This document shows, in pieces, positions 1 to 5,221 of a DNA stretch of 5,221 bases. Position 1 is the first letter of the stretch. Each line of letters starts with the position of its first letter. Source of the DNA: DAOUAJ01 sp034433615 (GTDB taxonomy: Bacteria > Chloroflexota > Anaerolineae > DUEN01); contig DAOUAJ010000235.1 of assembly GCA_034433615.1 (NCBI GenBank), positions 1 to 5,221 on the forward strand. The letters are read 5' to 3'. Position numbers and translations under genes: made by a program. The notes beneath the pieces are model-generated. The model was given only the letters and a program-made list of their open reading frames with translations. It did no database searches and was not told the DNA's origin.

Positions 1-663
1 ATGACCGCGGCAACTCCCACCGAGACACCAAAGCCCCCCGCCACACCCACGGCAGGATCCGAGGCTGCAACCCCCACGCCAGAGAGCCCGTCTGTGGCAA
101 GCGCGTCGTCCGCAAGCGAGATCGTCCGCATCGTCCTGGTGCCAGAGGAAAGCGAGGCGCGCTACCGGGTGCGCGAGCAATTGGTCGGGGTATCATTGCC
201 AGGCGACGCGGTGGGAGCCACCAGGGTGGTGACGGGAACAATCGTTGGTAAACCGGACGGCACGATCGTGTCCGCCGAATCCAGGTTTCGTGTTGACCTG
301 CGCACCCTCAAGAGCAATGAGGCCCGACGCGACAACTTCCTCCGGCGCAACACGCTGCAAACCGACCGCTTCCCTTTTGCGGAGTTTGTCCCCACTGAAG
401 CCCGAGGGCTTCCTTTGCCACTGCCGGAATCCGGCGAGGTCCAATTCCAACTGGTTGGGGACCTGACGATCCGCGACGTGACCCGACAGGTCGTCTGGGA
501 AGTGACGGCCAGGATTGAGGGTGACGAGGCATTCGGTCAGGCGAAGACGAGCTTCCCGTTCGCGGCGTTCGATCTTACGCAGCCGCGGGTTCCCGTGGTG
601 TTGAGCGTTGAGGATAATATCCGTCTTGAGATGGACTTTCATGTGCGACGTCAATTGTACTGA
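1..663 (+). CDS. YceI-family lipid-binding-like protein (5' end possibly cut by window)
   Basis: The visible 220 residues begin with a low-complexity Thr/Pro/Ala/Ser-rich stretch (about 1-40). A single YceI-like domain follows (about 41-219). Family hallmarks are V-D-L-R-T-L-K-S-N-E-A-R-R-D-N at 98-112, followed by a 'TDRFPFAEF' strand, and later 'LTIRDVTRQVVWEV'. YceI proteins are secreted or periplasmic lipocalin-like beta barrels; a Thermus homologue binds polyisoprenoid, so a role in carrying or sequestering a lipid at the cell envelope is the family-level expectation. The substrate here is unknown. No signal peptide or lipobox is visible after the ATG at base 1. The linker looks like what normally follows a signal peptide or lipobox cysteine, so the true start probably lies upstream of the window. 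The stop is TGA at 661-663. The response regulator starts 16 bp downstream, suggesting one transcript. The family call is firm; the start is not. Confidence 0.85.
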   Translation: MTAATPTETPKPPATPTAGSEAATPTPESPSVASASSASEIVRIVLVPEESEARYRVREQLVGVSLPGDAVGATRVVTGTIVGKPDGTIVSAESRFRVDLRTLKSNEARRDNFLRRNTLQTDRFPFAEFVPTEARGLPLPLPESGEVQFQLVGDLTIRDVTRQVVWEVTARIEGDEAFGQAKTSFPFAAFDLTQPRVPVVLSVEDNIRLEMDFHVRRQLY

Positions 664-679
664 GCCTGGTGGTGGGAAG

Positions 680-1381
680 ATGATCAACCGCAAGGTCCTG
701 GTGGTGGATGATGACAAAAAGACGGTAGGCCTGGTTAAGCTCTACCTGGAGAAGGATGGCTACCGGGTGCTGGCTGCTTACGACGGCCGGCAGGCCCTGG
801 AGCTGGCCCGTCAGAAGCAGCCAGACCTCATTGTGCTGGACCTGATGCTGCCGGAAGTGGACGGCCTGGACGTCTGCCAGGCCCTGCGGGCCGAATCCAA
901 AATTCCGATCATCATGCTCACCGCTCGTACCACTGAAGAGGATAAGCTGCTGGGCCTGGAGCTGGGAGCTGACGACTACGTCACCAAGCCTTTCAGCCCT
1001 CGGGAGTTACTGGCCCGGGTGCGGGCTGTGCTGCGGCGGGTGGGCGAGGAGGAATACAAGGGTCCGCCGCAAGTCCGCTTCGGCGACCTGGTTGTGGACT
1101 TCGTGCGCCACGAGGTCAGAGTGCGAGGAGAACCGGTGCACCTCACCCCCAGGGAATTTAAGCTGCTGGAAGTCCTGATTAAGGAGCCAGGACGGGCCTT
1201 CAGCCGGCTGGAACTATTGGATCGTGTCTTCGGCTTTGACTACGAGGGCCTGGAGCGCACTGTGGATGCTCACGTCATGAACCTGCGTAAGAAGATTGAG
1301 CCAGACCCCGGGCGGCCAACCTACATCCAGACGGTCTACGGGATCGGTTATAAGTTCACCGAGGAGCAAGATGCTTCATAG
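680..1381 (+). CDS. OmpR/PhoB-family two-component response regulator
   Basis: This is a 233-residue DNA-binding response regulator of usual length. The receiver domain (about 4-115) has the acidic pair D10/D11, phosphoacceptor D54 in 'LIVLDLMLP', switch residue T81 and conserved K103 in 'DDYVTKPF', so all catalytic residues are present. The winged-helix effector domain (about 133-228) shows 'LTPREFKLLEVL', a recognition-helix region around 'RTVDAHVMNLRKKIE' and the closing 'IQTVYGIGYKF' wing, which places it in the OmpR/PhoB class. Phosphorylation by the adjacent kinase should promote dimerisation and binding to direct-repeat operators; targets cannot be read here. The ATG at 680 is chosen because the receiver fold begins at once and a G-rich SD-like stretch (668-676) precedes it. 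An ATG at 608 in frame would add 24 unrelated residues inside yceI. It follows yceI by 16 bp and overlaps the kinase by 11 bp, typical of an operon. Confidence 0.96.
   Translation: MINRKVLVVDDDKKTVGLVKLYLEKDGYRVLAAYDGRQALELARQKQPDLIVLDLMLPEVDGLDVCQALRAESKIPIIMLTARTTEEDKLLGLELGADDYVTKPFSPRELLARVRAVLRRVGEEEYKGPPQVRFGDLVVDFVRHEVRVRGEPVHLTPREFKLLEVLIKEPGRAFSRLELLDRVFGFDYEGLERTVDAHVMNLRKKIEPDPGRPTYIQTVYGIGYKFTEEQDAS
1361..1366 (+). promoter_or_regulatory. Ribosome binding site for histidine kinase
   Basis: GAGGAG lies four bases before the ATG at 1371, inside the last codons of the response regulator. It supports the 1371 start over the longer open frame that begins at 1296, and implies translational coupling across the 11-bp gene overlap. 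Confidence 0.7.
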
Positions 1382-2813
1382 CCTGCGCTTCCGCCTGCTC
1401 CTGATGATGATTGTTGTGATCATGATCGCCGTGGGGACCATTACCCTGTTCGCCAGCCGGACCACCACCACCGAGTTTCAACGCTACGTAGAGCGCGGTG
1501 GAATATTGCGTCACCGGCGCTTTGAGGCCGTGCTGGCGATGTACTATACTCGGAGCCAAAGCTGGGACGGCGTGCAACCGTTAGTCGAGCAAATGGGCCA
1601 GATCGCCGGCGAACGGATTCTCCTGGCCGACGGGGAGGGGCGGGTCGTCGCTGACTCGGGCCGGAAGCTGTTGGGACAGACGGTGAGCCGGGACTGGGTC
1701 AAGCCTGCCGCACTCATCACCTTCCGAGGCATACCGATCGGCGCTGTCTACGTCAGCCCGCCGGACGAGCCGGGGAGCAGCACTGGCGAGGAGGGTTTCA
1801 TCAGCTCGGTGAACCGTTCACTCTTGCTGGCAGTGGTGGCCGCCAGCCTGACGGCGGTGCTCTTAACTTCCGCTCTTTCCCGTCGTATCCTGGGTCCTAT
1901 CGAAGCCCTCACGGCTGCCGCGCGCAGGATGGAGAAGGGTGACCTCAGCCAGCGGGTGGTGGTGCAGTCCAGAGACGAGGTCGGCGAGTTAGCCCGAGCC
2001 TTCAACGCCATGGCCAGTGGCCTGGCCCGCATTGAGCAATTGCGTCGCAACATGGTGAACGACGTGGCCCATGAACTGCGCACACCGCTGTCCAATATCC
2101 GGGGCTACCTGGAGGCCCTGCGAGACGGGGTGGCCAGGCCCACTCCGGCACTCATTGACTCTCTGTACGAAGAGGCGATGCTATTGAACCGTCTGGTAGA
2201 AGACTTGCAGGAACTGGCCCTGGCCGAGGCAGGCCAACTTAAGCTGGTGCGCCAGCCGGTAGCTCTGGCCGAGATCGTGGAGCGGGTGGTGAGCGTTTTT
2301 CAGCCCCAGACGACCGCCAAAGGGCTCACGGTGAGGGCTGAGTTGCCGACAGACCTGCCGCTGGTGGATGCTGATCCCGATCGAGTTGGACAGGTGCTGC
2401 GGAACCTGCTGAGCAATGCCGTCACCTACACGCCGCCGGGTGGAGAGATCGTCGTGGCGGCCAGGGCAGTGGGCTCAGATACTTCGGCTACGCCTGTCCT
2501 GAGCCCTCGGCCTGAGGAGCCTCGGCCCGAAGGCTCCGTCGAAGGGCTCAGGACATGGGTCGAGGTGAGCGTGCGGGACACGGGGATCGGCATCGCTTCC
2601 GAGCACCTGCCTTACGTCTTCGAGCGCTTCTATCGGGCTGATAAGTCCCGGGCGCGGGCCACAGGTGGCGCGGGGTTGGGTCTTGCCATTGTCAAACAGT
2701 TGGTGGAAGCCCACGGCGGGCGCGTGTGGGCCGAGAGCGAGGTGGGACGGGGGGCCACATTCACCTTCACGTTGCCGGTCGCCCTCCTCACAGGGGCAGG
2801 GGAGACGCGGTGA
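1371..2813 (+). CDS. HAMP-domain sensor histidine kinase with in-frame repeat insertion
   Basis: This 480-residue membrane sensor kinase is the likely partner of the overlapping regulator. TM1 is about 6-29. An extracytoplasmic sensor loop of about 120 residues follows (30-149), containing 'RILLADGEGRVVADS', reminiscent of PAS/Cache-like sensor folds. TM2 is about 150-169. HAMP spans about 170-222 with conserved P176 and 'DEVGELARAFNAM'. The DHp domain has H-box H234 in 'NDVAHELRTPLSNIRG'. The HATPase domain (about 335-475) has N-box N345/N349 in 'RNLLSNAVTYTPPGG', DTGIGI at 403-408, F-box 'FERFYRADKS' and the G2 box around G433-G437 ('GGAGLGLAIV'). All catalytic motifs are intact, so it should be active. 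The layout resembles BaeS/PhoR-type kinases; the stimulus is unknown. Oddities: residues about 368-395 are encoded by a palindromic repeat (2471-2555), and the last residues (GAGETR) and stop lie in another repeat (2801-2861), so this C-terminus may not be ancestral. Confidence 0.96.
   Translation: MLHSLRFRLLLMMIVVIMIAVGTITLFASRTTTTEFQRYVERGGILRHRRFEAVLAMYYTRSQSWDGVQPLVEQMGQIAGERILLADGEGRVVADSGRKLLGQTVSRDWVKPAALITFRGIPIGAVYVSPPDEPGSSTGEEGFISSVNRSLLLAVVAASLTAVLLTSALSRRILGPIEALTAAARRMEKGDLSQRVVVQSRDEVGELARAFNAMASGLARIEQLRRNMVNDVAHELRTPLSNIRGYLEALRDGVARPTPALIDSLYEEAMLLNRLVEDLQELALAEAGQLKLVRQPVALAEIVERVVSVFQPQTTAKGLTVRAELPTDLPLVDADPDRVGQVLRNLLSNAVTYTPPGGEIVVAARAVGSDTSATPVLSPRPEEPRPEGSVEGLRTWVEVSVRDTGIGIASEHLPYVFERFYRADKSRARATGGAGLGLAIVKQLVEAHGGRVWAESEVGRGATFTFTLPVALLTGAGETR
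2471..2555. repeat. Nested palindromic repeat element inserted in frame in the kinase gene
   Basis: Perfect 13-bp outer arms TGTCCTGAGCCCT (2495-2507) and AGGGCTCAGGACA (2543-2555) enclose perfect 7-bp inner arms GGAGCCT (2516-2522) and AGGCTCC (2531-2537) with an 8-nt loop. A third copy of the arm core, GGGCTCAG (2471-2478), is an inverse of CTGAGCCC (2499-2506), with CTTCGGCTACGCC between. The element is read in frame with no stop and encodes roughly GSDTSATPVLSPRP then EEPRPEGSVEGLRT (residues 368-395), which is Pro/Glu/Ser-rich and absent from the usual kinase ATPase fold. The arms resemble GGGCTCAGGA/TCCTGAGCCC dispersed repeats that I recall from Chloroflexota genomes; this is memory, not a search. 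No transposase is linked, so it is best viewed as a REP/MITE-like passenger. The exact element ends are uncertain. Confidence 0.8.
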
Positions 2814-2861
2814 CGCGGAGACAGGGAGAGTCACCGCGTCACCGTGTCACTGCGTCACCCC
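2801..2861. repeat. 8-bp tandem repeats followed by their inverse
   Basis: The left half reads as 8-bp units GGAGACGC (2801), GGTGACGC (2809), GGAGACAG (2817) and a degenerate fourth unit from 2825. The right half is four units: GTCACCGC (2830), GTCACCGT (2838), GTCACTGC (2846) and GTCACCCC (2854). The right units are the reverse complement of the GGTGACGC-like left units, out of phase. The array spans the last codons and TGA stop of the histidine kinase (2811-2813) and most of the convergent intergenic gap. A period of 8 is not a multiple of 3, so the units are not a protein repeat. No adjacent cas gene or direct-repeat/spacer structure exists. Confidence 0.8.
2809..2843. terminator. Candidate bidirectional hairpin between convergent genes
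   Basis: GGTGACGCGG (2809-2818) pairs perfectly with CCGCGTCACC (2834-2843) around a 15-nt loop. An alternative partner for the first eight bases is GCGTCACC (2852-2859). The stem begins at the kinase stop codon and lies 38 bp from the stop of the convergent protease, so it could block read-through from both sides. There is no U-tract on either strand, so it is not a classical intrinsic terminator. The terminator role is inference; the stem is seen directly. Confidence 0.4.
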
Positions 2862-2880
2862 ATCTTCGTCTCAGAAGGTC

Positions 2881-4956
2881 TTACCGTGGCTCGATGGTGT
2901 ACTCGTAAGGGGCTGTTTCGGTGGTAACCGGCGCCAGCGCGCTGATGACCAATACGGCGGCTTTGTTGCTGCGTCCCAGGCCATCTACGGCAATCGTGCC
3001 CGTCCCGTCTGGGCCGACATCCACATGGCGCACCTCAACACCATACCGGCTCCCCTCGATCACCTGCACCAGCCAGCGCTGATTGATCACGTTGTCAGTA
3101 CGGATCCATCCCTCGGCAGTCCAGCCGCCATCGTCCGCCTCAAAATCGGCCTGGTAGCCGATCTCCGGAATAGCCACGTCGTCCAGGAAGAGGCCGGGAT
3201 AGTTCACGGCGTCGTCGGTGATGTACTCCAGGCGTACCAGCACCTTCTGCCCGGCGTAGGGGCTGAGATCAATCTTCTCCAGCACCCACTCGGCCGTATC
3301 ACCACCACCGCTCTTGCCCGTGTAGCCGTGTCCAAAGGAGTTGCCGGTGGGGTTCTCATCGGTGGTGTACTGGCCAGGCAGGATCGTCCACGTCTCGCCC
3401 TCATCGGTAGACACCTCCACGTAAGCGAAGTCGTATTTGTCCTCCAGGTCGTACCACATCCACATTTGTAACGTGGCTGTGCTGACCCCGGCCAGGTCGA
3501 ACTCACGAGTCAGCCGGGTGTCGCTGTCGTCCGCACGGTTGGCCCACCAAGCGAGGGTGCCGCTATGAGCCTGGGTATCGGCCAGTCGTACCGTCGTCGC
3601 ACCCTGAAAGTGAATGACCACATCCCCCTTACCCTGTATCAGCACGTAATCGGCTCCGTACTGGTGCACCTCACTCTCGCGATGCACCGGGAAGGAGCGA
3701 TGGACTTTATCCATCTCTACGGTGTCCGGCCGGTAAAGCTCGTAGCCGTATTGCCCGTTGGCAATGTCGCGATTGTTCAGGTAGTTGGCGATCAGCCAGT
3801 CGGCGAAGATACCCTCAAAACGCTCGGTGCGACCGGCCGATGCCAGCGCTTCGTCGAAGCCGGCGATGCCGTTGGCCGGAGATGCAATCACGGCCTTGGT
3901 CAAGTCCTCGCCGAATCGTTCCAGGAAATAAGCCATGAACAAGAAAGACGCGCCGTAGTGGGGCCCGTTACCTTCGGGCTCGTCCGTCCAGGTGTTCAGT
4001 TGGGTATCTGGCAAACTGGTAAAGAAGGGATCAGCCCGACCTTCCTCAAAGCCGTTCAAGACGGCTGCCAGCTCGGAAAACCCTTCGTTGACCCACGTTT
4101 CCTCATTGCGGTCGTTGTACCAGTGGATCATGTGCTGAAACTCGTGCGCCAGCACGCTATCGTAAAACTCGGTGCCAGGGGAAGTATTGTCAATGTTGAT
4201 GTAGAACATCTCCCGTTCGTTGGAGTAGGGCTGAGCCAGATGGGAGACCTCGTCCGCAGCCGAGTAATAGCCGGCGATGTGATTACCCAGGCCGCGAGCG
4301 TGGAGGATGGTCAGGTGGGGATCGTTATCTATACCGGGAATCCATTCCGTCCCGAAGAACTCACGGTTGGTCGGGTAGATCTTCTTCTCAAAGTAATCAG
4401 CCGAGCGCTTCAGGTCATCTTCATCCACGTCAACGCCTACCTCCACCCACATGTACACATGGGGGGTGATGTAGCGTAGCTCGGCCTCAATCTGGAAATG
4501 CTCATCGGTGTCGGTGTTGCTGGCCCAAAAGGTCTTCCGGTCGCCTACTTTGTAGGACGGCGGGGTGGGGTTCACAACCAGGGGGATCTCACCCACCCCA
4601 GGGCGTAGCCGTTGGGCCAGGTCTCGTAAGTCGCGCGTGGGTATGACCACGGCCAGCAATTGGCGTTCCGTCTCGCTGAGGGCGTACGTGGGTACCGGTG
4701 TAGCTGTGGCCTGAGGCGTCACCCGTTCACGGGAGGGCAGGGCCGGCTGCGTGGGGCGAAACTGAGGCTCGGCCGGCCCAGGCTGGCCGGGCTGAGGCAT
4801 CGGCTCTACGCCGGATTCACGCACGGTGAGCCACACCAGGCTGCCGGTGGCCAGGAGCGCCAGACAGCAACAGCAAAGGGCGATGAACCCCACTACGACG
4901 GCGATGATCAAGTTGCGATTAGTCTTAATTTCTACGCTTCTTTGTGACTCGTTCAC
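2881..4956 (-). CDS. Membrane-anchored zinc metalloprotease, M30/immune-inhibitor-A-like
   Basis: This 691-residue protein starts at GTG 4956. One hydrophobic anchor (about 16-43, with four consecutive Cys at 28-31) is followed by a Pro/Gln/Thr-rich linker (47-90), then an extracytoplasmic body. The zinc site is H271-E-F-Q-H275, with N290-E291-G292-F-S-E downstream; E291 is the likely third ligand by analogy with gluzincins. The form 'LAHEFQHMIHW' with 'ETWVNEGFSELA' most resembles M30 hyicolysin-type peptidases. Residues about 465-605 form a beta-rich MAM/InhA-like domain ('FAYVEVSTDEGETW', 'LFLDDVAIPEIGY' with D592/D593). A final beta domain (about 602-691) ends 'VLVISALAPVTTETAPYEYTIEPR'. 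Annotation pipelines might name it immune inhibitor A. The catalytic residues are intact, so it should hydrolyse proteins outside the cell; the substrate is unknown. The anchor is not a clear lipobox, since Leu rather than Gly/Ala/Ser precedes the first Cys. It converges on the kinase and sits 22 bp after an upstream minus-strand gene. Confidence 0.9.
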   Translation of the reverse strand: MNESQRSVEIKTNRNLIIAVVVGFIALCCCCLALLATGSLVWLTVRESGVEPMPQPGQPGPAEPQFRPTQPALPSRERVTPQATATPVPTYALSETERQLLAVVIPTRDLRDLAQRLRPGVGEIPLVVNPTPPSYKVGDRKTFWASNTDTDEHFQIEAELRYITPHVYMWVEVGVDVDEDDLKRSADYFEKKIYPTNREFFGTEWIPGIDNDPHLTILHARGLGNHIAGYYSAADEVSHLAQPYSNEREMFYINIDNTSPGTEFYDSVLAHEFQHMIHWYNDRNEETWVNEGFSELAAVLNGFEEGRADPFFTSLPDTQLNTWTDEPEGNGPHYGASFLFMAYFLERFGEDLTKAVIASPANGIAGFDEALASAGRTERFEGIFADWLIANYLNNRDIANGQYGYELYRPDTVEMDKVHRSFPVHRESEVHQYGADYVLIQGKGDVVIHFQGATTVRLADTQAHSGTLAWWANRADDSDTRLTREFDLAGVSTATLQMWMWYDLEDKYDFAYVEVSTDEGETWTILPGQYTTDENPTGNSFGHGYTGKSGGGDTAEWVLEKIDLSPYAGQKVLVRLEYITDDAVNYPGLFLDDVAIPEIGYQADFEADDGGWTAEGWIRTDNVINQRWLVQVIEGSRYGVEVRHVDVGPDGTGTIAVDGLGRSNKAAVLVISALAPVTTETAPYEYTIEPR

Positions 4957-4964
4957 AGATTTCA

Positions 4965-4969
4965 CTCCT
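4965..4969 (-). promoter_or_regulatory. Ribosome binding site fixing the GTG start of the metalloprotease
   Basis: On the minus strand AGGAG is followed by eight bases and then GTG (4956-4954). This favours GTG 4956 over the in-frame ATG at 5034, which has no SD, lies within the upstream gene and would add 26 residues of unrelated composition before the membrane anchor. The in-frame GTG at 4965 is too close to the AGGAG. Confidence 0.75.
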
Positions 4970-4978
4970 GCAAATGAG

Positions 4979-5221
4979 CTACGGTCGGCACCCCACGATC
5001 GGCTGGTCAACCGCCGGGAAGTAAGTACGGGCATCTACGCCATGCATCCACACGTTTGAATAAGTCATGTGGCCGTCCACTTCCACCCAGAACGTCCAAC
5101 GAGAGCGGGGATCGCGGGCGGCGCTCACGTCCACGTTATCAAAATCCCACACGGGATAAGAGAATCCGTCTTTGATGATGCGCATCTGGCCGATCCCTAT
5201 GGTGCGTCTCACTCCATTGTC
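4979..5221 (-). CDS. C-terminal fragment of an unrecognised protein (runs off right edge)
   Basis: The frame is open from the window edge to TAG at 4981-4979, showing the last 80 residues. I do not recognise the family. The composition looks like real protein: it is rich in Trp/Tyr/Phe and alternating polar/hydrophobic beta-strand patterns, for example 'RWTFWVEVDGHMTYSNVWM' and 'KDGFSYPVWDFDNVDV', with one Cys near the end ('PIVGCRP'). A GTG at 5212 is possible but has no SD, and the frame stays open upstream, so the gene most likely begins outside the window. The stop is 22 bp before the metalloprotease start codon and just before its SD, so the two are probably co-transcribed. The beta-rich look suggests an extracytoplasmic domain, but that is only an impression. 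Coding status is supported by composition and spacing, not homology. Confidence 0.55.
   Translation of the reverse strand, partial: DNGVRRTIGIGQMRIIKDGFSYPVWDFDNVDVSAARDPRSRWTFWVEVDGHMTYSNVWMHGVDARTYFPAVDQPIVGCRP

Noticed and set aside
608..679. N-terminal extension of the response regulator from the ATG at 608
   Set aside because: It would overlap yceI by 56 bp and add residues foreign to the receiver fold; the ATG at 680 fits the family start exactly.
193..717. 174-codon minus-strand open frame opposite yceI
   Set aside because: It is a shadow of the YceI coding sequence, with Arg/His-rich, non-protein-like composition and no SD or domain.
2801..2861. Possible CRISPR-like array
   Set aside because: The units are 8 bp, contiguous and without spacers, and no cas gene is nearby.
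2864..2877. CTTC/GAAG short stem next to the protease stop
   Set aside because: Only four base pairs with a six-base loop; too weak to call a terminator.
2665..3471. 268-codon plus-strand open frame crossing the kinase end, the repeat and the protease
   Set aside because: It runs out of frame through the kinase 3' end and antisense through the protease, and its translation through the repeat is low-complexity. No domain is visible.
3565..4479. 304-codon plus-strand open frame opposite the metalloprotease
   Set aside because: It lies wholly antisense to a gene with clear catalytic motifs, and its translation shows no recognisable domain. Long antisense frames are common in GC-rich coding DNA.
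4562..4599. 8-bp inverted repeat GGGGTGGG / CCCACCCC
   Set aside because: It lies inside the protease coding region with a 22-nt loop, is explained by Pro/Gly codon use in GC-rich DNA, and has no U-tract or regulatory position.

Overview
The window is GC-rich, densely coding bacterial DNA. It has tight overlapping genes, Pro/Thr-rich surface-protein linkers, a membrane-anchored HEFQH metalloprotease with immune-inhibitor-A-like C-terminal domains, and GGGCTCAG/CTGAGCCC-type dispersed palindromes. Together these look most like a Chloroflexota (Anaerolineae-like) genome or metagenome contig. That assignment is an inference from style and from memory of similar sequences; no marker gene proves it.

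Layout. Bases 1-1381 and on to 2813 hold a plus-strand, operon-like block of three genes: a YceI-family protein (the window's first base is an ATG, but the true start may lie upstream), then after 16 bp an OmpR/PhoB-type response regulator (680-1381), then, overlapping it by 11 bp, a HAMP-containing sensor histidine kinase (1371-2813). Bases 2814-2880 are a short convergent intergenic region dominated by a repeat hairpin. Bases 2881-4956 hold, on the minus strand, a large membrane-anchored zinc metalloprotease (M30/InhA-like). Only 22 bp upstream of it is the C-terminal 80 residues of an unrecognised minus-strand protein, which runs off the right edge (4979-5221).

How the parts fit. The kinase senses something outside the membrane through an approximately 120-residue loop, and signals to the regulator by His234 to Asp54 phosphotransfer. 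YceI is probably co-transcribed and may be an exported lipid/isoprenoid-binding partner or output of the same envelope-stress-like circuit. The protease is transcribed convergently and is probably a separate unit with its upstream neighbour.

The most unusual things are two repeat elements in the histidine kinase gene. One is a nested palindromic element (2471-2555) inserted in frame in the ATPase domain, adding about 28 residues just before the DTGIGI motif. The other is an array of 8-bp tandem units followed by its inverse (2801-2861), which overlaps the kinase 3' end, supplies its stop codon and forms a hairpin between the convergent genes. No CRISPR, tRNA, rRNA, transposase or phage gene was seen, and no wholly new multi-gene system is evident.
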